Origin: an uncultured Oscillibacter sp.
Lineage (GTDB): Bacteria; Bacillota; Clostridia; Oscillospirales; Oscillospiraceae
Assembly: GCA_910577405.1 (NCBI GenBank)
Contig: CAJTMG010000007.1
Coordinates: 1 to 64,000, forward strand
Length of the DNA: 64,000 bases
Direction of reading: 5' to 3'
The notes under the pieces are model-generated. The model ran no database searches, was not told where the DNA came from, and worked only from the letters and a program-made list of their open reading frames with translations. Below are positions 48,168 to 55,709 of this stretch, in pieces; position 1 is the first letter of the stretch; each line of letters starts with the position of its first letter. The position numbers and the translations under genes are program-made.

Positions 48168-49457
48168 TCAGACGTCCCGCCACTTGAGCCACATATCCCG
48201 CACGTCAGGATAGATATCATAGATGGTATCCAGCTCGTTGGCAATCGCGCCCAGTTCCGGCAGCTTGGCGGGGTTCTTCTCGTCCTCGATATCGTCCCGC
48301 AGAGGCCAGTTGCCTTCCTTGGCAAAGGGCTTGAAGCCGCCGCTCTGACCGTCCGCGCCGCCGGTGACGAAGCGGATGAAGAGCCGTGCGCCAGCGGGGT
48401 TGTCGCAGCCATTGACCACAAACAGGGACTCGGTGTTCAGCAGGGCGGTGTAAGGCTTCAGCCCGATGCACCAGGCGATGTTGTACCCGGATTCGTCACG
48501 GTTGCCGATCTTGCCCGCGGAAGCCAGCGCAAGGGCGGGGTCATCGGCGGTGGAGTTATGGACGGCGTGAACCAGCTCGTCACCGTCGCCGATGAAGGTC
48601 ATTTCCTGGAGCTGGGTGAAGCGCCACAGGTATTCTACGCCCGCGTTATTCTCAGGCACTTCGAACTCAAAGCCGCTGGGGTCATAGGTGTACTCCAGGT
48701 CTTCGCCGTAGAGCTCCTTATAATTGGCCTCCATCTCGTCGGCATGGTTGATGAAACTGGCAAACAGGGACAGATACGCGGTTTCCTGACCGATTTCCTT
48801 GGTAAACAGCCGGTATTTCTGGGAACCGTCGGGATTCTTCTCAATGATTTGCCACCAGCTTGTGATAGGCTGGCCGTCGGGGAACGCTTCCGTATTATAA
48901 TACCAGAAAGCCTGGGACGCGTAAAGGGGGAAACTGTATTTCAGGTTTGCCTCGTCGATATGGGAACAAATATCCTTGGGATAGTAAGGCTCCAGAACGC
49001 CCTTTTCGTAATGCTCAAAGAAGACCTCGCCGTTCACGTCCTTGCTCTGGAGCACGTCGGCGTTGATGTTGCCGCTGTCGTTCTCGATCTCGGCTTTGCT
49101 CAGAACCTCGTCGGAGTCCAGGTCAATCACTTCCAGTTCCAGTTCCGGATAGGCTTCGATAAAGTCGTCCTTCACCTTGGTCATCTTGGAGGAGGTAGCG
49201 TAAACGACAATTTTCTTCGCGCCGTTGGAGACCTCCTCTTTTGCCATCTCGTACAGTTCCTCGTCGCTCTTCTCGCTCCATTCGTCGTAGTAGGGGCCAT
49301 AGAACGTTTCGCCGGTAGCGGAATCGTAGCCCAGATTCAGGCCGCTCCCCTCTTCGCCGCCGGACACATCCTCCCCGCTGTCCTTATTGCCGCAGGCAGT
49401 GAGTCCAATGAGCATTACAATGGCCATCAAAAGTGCAAAGAGTTTCTTCTTCATCAT
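48168..49457 (-). CDS. ABC transporter solute-binding lipoprotein (iron/2-aminoethylphosphonate-like class)
   Basis: A binding protein of about 429 residues with lipobox LTAC, then an acidic linker and a domain opening KKIVVYATSSKMTKVKDDFI that recalls FbpA/PhnS-type class D binding proteins. It would capture a substrate outside the membrane and hand it to the fused permease. Three ATG codons are possible (49460, 49457, 49454); AGGAG spacing favours the second or third. The bound substrate (ferric complex, phosphonate or other anion) cannot be read with confidence. Confidence 0.85.
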   Translation of the reverse strand: MMKKKLFALLMAIVMLIGLTACGNKDSGEDVSGGEEGSGLNLGYDSATGETFYGPYYDEWSEKSDEELYEMAKEEVSNGAKKIVVYATSSKMTKVKDDFIEAYPELELEVIDLDSDEVLSKAEIENDSGNINADVLQSKDVNGEVFFEHYEKGVLEPYYPKDICSHIDEANLKYSFPLYASQAFWYYNTEAFPDGQPITSWWQIIEKNPDGSQKYRLFTKEIGQETAYLSLFASFINHADEMEANYKELYGEDLEYTYDPSGFEFEVPENNAGVEYLWRFTQLQEMTFIGDGDELVHAVHNSTADDPALALASAGKIGNRDESGYNIAWCIGLKPYTALLNTESLFVVNGCDNPAGARLFIRFVTGGADGQSGGFKPFAKEGNWPLRDDIEDEKNPAKLPELGAIANELDTIYDIYPDVRDMWLKWRDV

Positions 49458-49575
49458 CATCTTCTCCTTTCATGTTGGAAGGTTGGGTCATGCGTTTTTA
49501 TTCACTCGCGAACAATCCGCGGGCTTCACAGAGAAACAGAGTATACGGGGCCGTCTGCATTGCGGGAGAAAGCAA

Positions 49576-50697
49576 TTACACGGAACGCTTAATCAGCCGG
49601 GTAGTTTCTTTATTGTAGACGTTGATCTTATCCTGATCAATGATTGCCCAGACCTGCTGATCGATATCGTAATGCGCCTGGCCAATCTCCTTGGAAAGGA
49701 ATTCTTCCTCACCGGCCTTAAGGGTGACGATGGTTTCGGAACCGGCTGGCTGGCTGGCGTAGACGGTAACGGGCAGAGCGCCTTCCACGGGTTCCCGGGA
49801 GATGATAATTTGTTCCGGGCGGACGGCCAGCACGCATTCAAACTCGCCGCTGGAGGGACGCTGTTCCTTGGTAAGCTGGACGGCGGGGAAGGTATGGTTC
49901 CCCAGCTCGCTTTTGACCACCAGATCCGTGCCCTTCATTTCCGCCGTGCCGCTGATGAAGTTGATCCGGGGGTTTCCGATGAAGTCGGCGGCTTCCAGGT
50001 CAATGGGATTGTTGTACAGCTCCATGGGGGTAGCCACCTGATTCAGCTCGCCGGCTTTGAAGAGGGCGATTTTTGTGGACATGGTCAAGGCCTCGACCTG
50101 GTCATGCGTGACGTAAATAATGGTAGTGCCTAATTCCTTATGCAGGCGCTGAAGCTCAGCCCGCATATCGATCCGGAGCTTGGCATCCAGGTTGGAGAGC
50201 GGTTCGTCCAGCAGGAGCAGCTTGGGACTGGAGGCCACGGCACGGGCGATGGCAACGCGCTGCTGCTGACCGCCGGAAAGCTCTGTGGGATACCGGTCCT
50301 TGTACTGATCGATCCGCATCATCCGGAGGGAGTCCATGACGCGGCGGTCAATTTCGCTCTTGGACATCTTCTGGATTTTCAGTCCGAAGGAGATATTATT
50401 ATAGACCGTCATATGGGGCCAGAGGGCGTAGGACTGGAAGACCAGGTTCAGCCCGCGCTTGCTGGGTTCTGCATAGTATGCGTCGTCGGCGTTAATCATC
50501 TCCACGCCGTCGATGGTCATGGTGCCGTTCTGAGGCTTTTCCAGACCGGAGACAACGCGCAGGGTGGTGGTCTTGCCGCAGCCGGAGGGTCCCAGCAGGG
50601 TCATGAAGTCGCCGTCCTCGATGGTCAGGTTGATATTCCGGAGAACGTGGTTGTTTCCATAAAACTTGTCGATATTTTTCAGCTCAATGCGGCTCAT
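49576..50697 (-). CDS. ABC transporter ATP-binding protein, PotA/FbpC class
   Basis: A 373-residue ATPase with Walker A LLGPSGCGKTT (36-43 core), Q-loop VFQSYALWPHMTV, signature LSGGQQQRVAIARA, Walker B LLLLDEPLSNLDAKLR and HDQVEA. A C-terminal TOBE-type regulatory domain (from about 250) is present, as in spermidine, iron, sugar and phosphonate importers. AGAAAGGAAAG precedes the ATG. It is the second gene of the operon, separated from the permease by 146 bases with direct repeats. Confidence 0.93.
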   Translation of the reverse strand: MSRIELKNIDKFYGNNHVLRNINLTIEDGDFMTLLGPSGCGKTTTLRVVSGLEKPQNGTMTIDGVEMINADDAYYAEPSKRGLNLVFQSYALWPHMTVYNNISFGLKIQKMSKSEIDRRVMDSLRMMRIDQYKDRYPTELSGGQQQRVAIARAVASSPKLLLLDEPLSNLDAKLRIDMRAELQRLHKELGTTIIYVTHDQVEALTMSTKIALFKAGELNQVATPMELYNNPIDLEAADFIGNPRINFISGTAEMKGTDLVVKSELGNHTFPAVQLTKEQRPSSGEFECVLAVRPEQIIISREPVEGALPVTVYASQPAGSETIVTLKAGEEEFLSKEIGQAHYDIDQQVWAIIDQDKINVYNKETTRLIKRSV

Positions 50698-50715
50698 AAT
50701 GTTTCTTTCCTTTCT

Positions 50716-50842
50716 GATTGAATGAGGAATTCTGCGCGGTTTCAAAAGGATTGAATTCCTGATTCACCTGATTCAATTGGCGCGCCAAATTCCTGCCTCC
50801 TGATTCAATCGGTGGTCAAATTCCTGCCTCCTGCTTCAATCG
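50716..50842. repeat. Dispersed intergenic repeat, copy D, with 26-bp direct repeats
   Basis: GATTGAATGAGGAATT at the left is echoed by TTGAATTCCTGATTC and by two direct copies of CAAATTCCTGCCTCCTG-type sequence at 50786-50811 and 50817-50842 (26 bases, one mismatch, period 31). It lies between permease and ATPase genes of one operon. The GGCGCGCC at 50779-50786 is a palindrome inside it. Confidence 0.6.
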
Positions 50843-50843
50843 C

Positions 50844-52670
50844 TTACCAGCTCTTGCCCAGGTCAGCGCCGCCGACTTTATTGGCAATGATGTAGCAGAC
50901 GAGGATAAAGAGCAGCACGCAGACGGAAATAGCGTCAGACATCTGGTTATAGCCCTCCTGGGAGTAAGTGAAGGCCAGATAGCTCATGGTTTGGGTGGAG
51001 GGCGTCATCATAATTACAATCAGGTCCAGCTCCTTGGCAATGGAGATGAAGACCAGCATAAAGCCGGAGATAAAGCCGTTTTTGGCAAGGGGAATGATAA
51101 TGGAGGTCATGCGCTTCCAGAAGCTGGCGCCTGCAATGTCCGCGGCCTCCTCCAGTTCCACGCTGATCGAGAGCATATTAGCGGTACCGGAACGGCTGGC
51201 AAAGGGGAAGTGCTTGACGACGGAGGTCAGGACAATGAGGGTAAACGTGCCGTAAAGGGAAGGAATGAGGCCGCCCAAACGCGCCCGGCTGAACATGGAG
51301 AAGTACATGGTAGAGAAGGCCACGCCGCTCATCAGATAAGGCACGAAGACGAGCTGTTCGGTAAGATTGCCGTACCACTTGCCCCGGCCCCGGGAGCTGA
51401 TGTAGCCCAGGAACTGGCCGCAGAACGCCGTAATCACAGAGGCAATGATGGTCAGGCGGACGGTATTATAGAATGCCTTCCAGAATTCCTCATGCCGGAA
51501 GATGCCGGGATAATTGGTGTATTTCTGGGCTTCGTCCGCAGTGCCAATCCAGTTGTAAAGGGTCAGGTTATTCATGCCGTAACCCGCGCCGGTGGTCACC
51601 TGGAAGGTCTCCATAATGAGCACGAAGAAGGGCATTACCATCGCCAGGAACAGGAACAGTCCCAGGAAAGCCATCATCGGCTTTTTTGCGGCGCCCAGAG
51701 GCATCAGGGTGCTCCGGCCGCCCTTGCCGCCTACGGTTGCGTAGGACTTCCGGACGCCAATGGCCTTTTGATTGCTCATCAGGATCAAAGCCGCCAGACC
51801 CACCAGAACGATGGACATTGCGTAGCCCACGCCCTTGGGATTGTCGTTGATAAAAACGCGCATCCGGGTAGCCAAGGTGTAATATCCGATCCGGTTGCCC
51901 AGATTTGCCGCCACGCCGTATGTACCGATGGATTTACTGATCGTCATAACGAGGGCCGAGAGCACGGAGGGCAGAATCAGCGGCAGGGTGATGTAACGCA
52001 GGATCTGAGCCTTGTTTGCGCCCTGGATCTCGCCCATCTCTTCCAGTTCGGAGTTGATGGACCGCAGCGCGCCGGAAACCTGTATGTAGGAGAACGCGTA
52101 ATAGTGCATGGACATACAGAGCACGATGGCCACGGGACCGTAAGCCAGCCAGTCAGGAATAGGAATTCCAAGGCCGGTCAGGAAACCGTTTGCGCCGCTG
52201 GTAGGAGTCCGGAACACGGCCAGCCACGCAAGGGCTTTTGTCCAGGAGGGGATCATGTAGGGCACGGTTACCAGCAGGCCCAGAATCTTTTTGCCGGGGA
52301 TATCGGTACGAATCATCAGCCAGGCCAGCACCGAACCCAGGGGCACAGAAATCAGGGTTGTAAACAGACCGCAGATCAGGGAGTTCAGCAGCGGTATCCA
52401 CAAAACGGCCTTGGACGTAGCGCCAAAGAGCATATAATTCCAGTAATAAAGGGTAAAATCACCGGCTTTCCCCCCTGCCCGGCGTACCTCTGCCTGCGCC
52501 AAGGTAAAGGTGGATTTGATCATGGTCAGCAGCGGAATGACAATCAGGCAGAACAGAACCACGAGGCTGACCAGAACAATCATATTGAATGGATTCCTGA
52601 GTACATTCAGAATCAGATTTTTCAGCCGCTTTTTCGTCAGGGGCTTTTTGGGTAAGTCTCTCTTTGCCAC
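50844..52670 (-). CDS. Fused double permease of an ABC importer
   Basis: A 608-residue protein with two copies of the binding-protein-dependent permease domain, about twelve helices in all, so it should form the whole membrane channel alone, like FbpB/ThiP. The EAA loops are visible as EEMGEIQGANKAQILRYITLP and EEAADIAGASFWKRMTSIIIPL (quoted in part). The N-terminus is basic (KRDLPKKPLTKKRLK). The GTG at 52670 is chosen because AAAGAGGTG precedes it. First gene of the operon, downstream of a strong promoter and a symmetric operator. Confidence 0.92.
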   Translation of the reverse strand: MAKRDLPKKPLTKKRLKNLILNVLRNPFNMIVLVSLVVLFCLIVIPLLTMIKSTFTLAQAEVRRAGGKAGDFTLYYWNYMLFGATSKAVLWIPLLNSLICGLFTTLISVPLGSVLAWLMIRTDIPGKKILGLLVTVPYMIPSWTKALAWLAVFRTPTSGANGFLTGLGIPIPDWLAYGPVAIVLCMSMHYYAFSYIQVSGALRSINSELEEMGEIQGANKAQILRYITLPLILPSVLSALVMTISKSIGTYGVAANLGNRIGYYTLATRMRVFINDNPKGVGYAMSIVLVGLAALILMSNQKAIGVRKSYATVGGKGGRSTLMPLGAAKKPMMAFLGLFLFLAMVMPFFVLIMETFQVTTGAGYGMNNLTLYNWIGTADEAQKYTNYPGIFRHEEFWKAFYNTVRLTIIASVITAFCGQFLGYISSRGRGKWYGNLTEQLVFVPYLMSGVAFSTMYFSMFSRARLGGLIPSLYGTFTLIVLTSVVKHFPFASRSGTANMLSISVELEEAADIAGASFWKRMTSIIIPLAKNGFISGFMLVFISIAKELDLIVIMMTPSTQTMSYLAFTYSQEGYNQMSDAISVCVLLFILVCYIIANKVGGADLGKSW

Positions 52671-52754
52671 GGTAACACCTCTTTCTTGATAGCTGGGAGT
52701 CTCCGGGACAGCGCGCCGAAGTCTCCGGGAGGGCCGTGTGTGAGGCCCAATCAT

Positions 52755-52766
52755 GCAAACGTTTGC
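52755..52766. promoter_or_regulatory. LacI/PurR-like palindromic operator
   Basis: GCAAACGTTTGC is a perfect 12-bp palindrome with the central CG typical of LacI-family operators, and its extended form nearly matches the E. coli PurR box. It lies about 20 bases downstream of the predicted start site, a position suited to repression. No LacI-family gene is in the window. Confidence 0.65.
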
Positions 52767-52780
52767 GATTCTATGGGCTT

Positions 52781-52810
52781 ATTATAATGAATTTCTAACC
52801 CATTTGTCAA
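52781..52810 (-). promoter_or_regulatory. Promoter of the ABC importer operon
   Basis: On the minus strand TTGACA (52805-52810) and TATAAT (52781-52786), both perfect hexamers, are separated by 18 bases. Confidence 0.8.
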
Positions 52811-53017
52811 TTGATATTGTTGGCCATTTTCTACCCCTCTTTTTATTCATTTTCACGATTTTTGTCTATTTTCAATAAATATCTTCTTCTATGCACATCC
52901 GGTTACGCTACACGTTTTCGTAAATAACGCCGGAATTTGCCGTAAAAAAAGAAAAATTTCCCGTAAAATGTCCCTATTCTGAGGAATCGGCCTCAAAAAA
53001 ACCGCGCCGGCTGTCCG
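52811..53017. other. A+T-rich intergenic stretch
   Basis: About 200 bases upstream of the ABC operon promoter. It contains A+T-rich runs (TTTTTATTCATTTTCACG) and TTTCCCGTAAAA words but no frame or RNA fold that I can support. Confidence 0.4.
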
Positions 53018-53067
53018 AAAAAACGCCCCGCCTGTTCCGGCAGAACCACCGGTAAACAGACGGGGCG
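53018..53067 (-). terminator. Terminator of the DUF4358 gene
   Basis: On the minus strand GCCCCGTCTGTTTACCGG pairs with CCGGAACAGGCGGGGC and is followed by GTTTTTT. Confidence 0.85.
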
Positions 53068-53138
53068 CGGGAGAAAATCCGTGTTCAGGCTTGAAGCACA
53101 GAAAATTTTCTCGTTGACGGGGAGCTGTGGCGGAGCAT

Positions 53139-53621
53139 TTACGCGAACAGGCTGTTGAAGTCCGATTCGATGCTGTCCGGGTCGCCGGCTACCACGAGCA
53201 TGATATAATTTCCCTTGGCGGCAATGCGGGAATTTTCCTCCCACTGTCGGGTGGTTTCCGGATAGAACGCGCCGCCGGGAGTCTCGCCATCCCCTGTCTG
53301 GTAGTCAATCCGGGCCTGGAAAATCTCCTTTACGGCGTCGGCGTCCTTGCTGTCTTTCACCTCAGCCAGGGCCAGTTCTCCGGCGGCGGAGGAAATAGCG
53401 GCGGTGGAGACCAGGCACTGCTCCAGATCCAGCAGGCCGGGATAGAGCATCTCAATGGATTCCTGTTCCAGCGTCATCAGTTCAGGCAGCTCGTGCTTCT
53501 CCAGTACGTCCGTATAGAACGCCCCTAAGTCCGCGTCGGATTCCACGGGCTGACGCATTCCGCAGGCGGTCAGCAGGGTCAGGGACAGCGCCAGAAGCAG
53601 CGCGGGCAGTTTCTTTTTCAT
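53139..53621 (-). CDS. DUF4358 lipoprotein
   Basis: A 160-residue lipoprotein with lipobox LLTAC (cysteine about 20) and the DUF4358 pattern: a helix with LEKHELPELMTLEQESIEMLY (quoted in part as LPELMTLEQESIEMLYPGLL), LVSTAAISSAAGELALAEV, and VKEIFQARIDYQ. Family function is unknown; members are common in gut Clostridia. AAGGAG lies 6 bases before the ATG. It forms a single-gene unit. Confidence 0.85.
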   Translation of the reverse strand: MKKKLPALLLALSLTLLTACGMRQPVESDADLGAFYTDVLEKHELPELMTLEQESIEMLYPGLLDLEQCLVSTAAISSAAGELALAEVKDSKDADAVKEIFQARIDYQTGDGETPGGAFYPETTRQWEENSRIAAKGNYIMLVVAGDPDSIESDFNSLFA

Positions 53622-53768
53622 ATCAATTCTCCTTATTTATTGCATGGTGTCATAGTGTTCCTGTATTAGTATCTGCTCTTTTGACGCAGACCCGAAGAAA
53701 AAAGTTCCCGCCCCCGAAAAAATTTATCAGGGAACGGGAACCAGGATTCAGAACAAGGAAAGTATTGG

Positions 53769-54962
53769 TTATTCCGCCAGTTCGAAAGCGGTTTTCACGA
53801 ATTCGTCCACTTCCTCCAGGGTATCGAAGCAGGCGATGGCCACCTGATTGCCCATAGTGCCGGCAAGGGCGTCGGGCATCCGGGTAAAGAGGCGGGCGTG
53901 GTCTCCGGTGCGGGCCTGCAATTCGGGAAGGGTGAGGGTATAGTGATGGTCGTCCCGGCGGCCGGCGTAGACACAGTAGCTGTGGGGACCGTCGTAGGTA
54001 TGGCGCAGCTCGTCAAAGGCCACCATATCCGCCCAGATCTGGTACACGTCAGCGCTCTGGCCAAAGTTCAGCATATCGGGGGTAAATCCTCCGGCGGGAC
54101 GCATATTGACCTCCAGTGCCACGATATCGCCCGCCTTGCCCAGGCCCTTTTTCGCCTCGGTCAGACGGAAGAACTCCAGATGAAAGAACCGGCTGGACGC
54201 GCCGAAGGCTTTCAGGGTAGCCTTGCCTGCGGCCTCCACGTCGGCGGGCACGTCCTTATCCACATAGTAGTATGTCGGCACGCCCTCGTTCACCATATCC
54301 ATAATGGAATTCCGGGTGATATGACTGGCGGCAAAGAGGACCTCGCCCTTGGAATTGCAAACGCCGTCGTAGGTCGTCACGGAGCCGGAAACGAATTCCT
54401 CCATCAAATAGGGATGGTCCGGCTTCTCAGCGAAAAAGTTCCGCAGGTCGTTCTCACAGGTGAGCTTGTAAGTCGCGATGGCTCCCACGCCGTTGTCAGG
54501 CTTGGCCACGATGGGATAGCCTGCTGTTTTGGCGAACTCCAGCCCGGCCTCCAGCGTTGTTACGGGGCAGAACCGCGCGCAGGGAAGCCCGGCCTTCTGA
54601 TAGAATTCCTTCATGGCCTGTTTGCTTTTGTATTTCTTGATTTCGTCCGTTTTCAGACCCGTGGTGATATTGAAATCCGTACGAAGGGCGGCGTCCAGCT
54701 CCAGCCAGTATTCGTTATTGCTTTCCACCCAATCAATCTTGCCGTATCTGCTGGTAAAGTAACCCATGGCCCGGAGCGTCTGGTCGTAATCCTCCAGACT
54801 GTCCACCCGGTAGTATTCCGTCAGGGCGGACTTCAAATCCGGATGCAGGATATCATAAGGCGCGTCGCCGATGCCCAGCACGTTCACGCCGTTGTCCCGC
54901 AGGCGGATGCAGAACCAGCGGAAGGCTTCGGGGAAGTTGGGGGAAATGAAGACGAAATTCAC
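53769..54962 (-). CDS. ATP-grasp domain ligase of unknown specificity
   Basis: A 397-residue protein with an N-terminal nucleotide-like domain (FVFISPNFPEAFRWF) and an ATP-grasp core: KYKSKQAMKEFYQKAGLPCA, YPIVAKPDNGVGAIATYKL (phosphate-binding loop), YLMEEFVSGSVTTYDGV and ALEVNMRPAGGFT with the metal-binding glutamate and asparagine. Such enzymes join a carboxylate to an amine through acyl phosphate. No partner genes point to the substrate. GTG start with AAGGAGG upstream. It is monocistronic by layout. Confidence 0.85.
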   Translation of the reverse strand: MNFVFISPNFPEAFRWFCIRLRDNGVNVLGIGDAPYDILHPDLKSALTEYYRVDSLEDYDQTLRAMGYFTSRYGKIDWVESNNEYWLELDAALRTDFNITTGLKTDEIKKYKSKQAMKEFYQKAGLPCARFCPVTTLEAGLEFAKTAGYPIVAKPDNGVGAIATYKLTCENDLRNFFAEKPDHPYLMEEFVSGSVTTYDGVCNSKGEVLFAASHITRNSIMDMVNEGVPTYYYVDKDVPADVEAAGKATLKAFGASSRFFHLEFFRLTEAKKGLGKAGDIVALEVNMRPAGGFTPDMLNFGQSADVYQIWADMVAFDELRHTYDGPHSYCVYAGRRDDHHYTLTLPELQARTGDHARLFTRMPDALAGTMGNQVAIACFDTLEEVDEFVKTAFELAE

Positions 54963-55195
54963 GGGGATTCCTCCTTATTGTCGTTTGGGAACTGCAAAAA
55001 TTGTTTAGCGCTTTATAGCAGTAAATTATAATCCCATCTGTCGAAAAAAGCAAGGGGTAGTCCATATCTTTTTGAAAGAAACCGGCCCGCCGGACGCCGC
55101 AGTCTGCTCTTTGGGAGAAAACAGCAGGAATCACACCCAGAATTCCCCATTTTTGCAGAATTCAGTCCCGTTCTCTACTGAAAATACCTCAGCGG

Positions 55196-55233
55196 GCAAA
55201 AAAGCAGACCGCCGGAAACAGCAGTCTGCTTTG
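55196..55233 (-). terminator. Terminator of the M23/PEBP gene pair
   Basis: On the minus strand AAAGCAGAC pairs with GTCTGCTTT around TGCTGTTTCCGGCG, followed by more T. It starts 12 bases after the PEBP stop. Confidence 0.8.
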
Positions 55234-55244
55234 CATGATAAAAT

Positions 55245-55700
55245 TTACGGAAACCGCGCCGTCAGGAATCCCTTTTGCAGGATATGCCCCTCTATTGCCT
55301 TGAGGACGCGCCGTTTCCGGACCCCGGGCTTCAAATCCAAGGCGCAGTCCAGGGCGTAAACGGTCAGGCGGTAGCGGTGGGAGGTCAAGGGCGGGGGTTT
55401 AGGCCCGGCATAGCGATGGAGGCCGTAAGCGATTCCCTGACAAGCGCCGTTTTCCAGCCGTCCGCCTTTGGGAAGCCCGCCGGGGATCTGTTCCGACGCC
55501 GGAAAATTCCAGAGAACCCAATGCGTAAAGCCCTTGATGGGATGGCTCAAATCCTCCAAAGTGACAGCCAGCGTCCGGGCAAGGGGGTCCAGGCTTTCCA
55601 GAAGGATCTCCGGCGAACGGTCCTCACCCCGGCCAGTGTACCGGATCGGAAAGCGCCCGCCGTCCTCCAAACCGGGACAGGTAAAACGCAGTTGTTCCAT
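55245..55700 (-). CDS. YbhB/YbcL-family (PEBP-like) protein
   Basis: A 151-residue phosphatidylethanolamine-binding-protein relative. RSPEILLESLDP, GFTHWVLWNFPAS and YAGPKPPPLTSHRYRLTVYAL match the ligand-pocket signature (SHW-like histidine and GPxPP...HRY) of the bacterial YbhB/YbcL group. The ligand is unknown. It starts 9 bases after the M23 peptidase gene stop, so it is co-transcribed with it. Confidence 0.9.
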   Translation of the reverse strand: MEQLRFTCPGLEDGGRFPIRYTGRGEDRSPEILLESLDPLARTLAVTLEDLSHPIKGFTHWVLWNFPASEQIPGGLPKGGRLENGACQGIAYGLHRYAGPKPPPLTSHRYRLTVYALDCALDLKPGVRKRRVLKAIEGHILQKGFLTARFP

Positions 55701-55709
55701 AGCGGACTC

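Noticed and set aside
50991..52655. A 554-codon plus-strand frame opposite the fused permease
   Set aside because: Same effect: a shadow of a GC-rich membrane-protein gene, without start signals.
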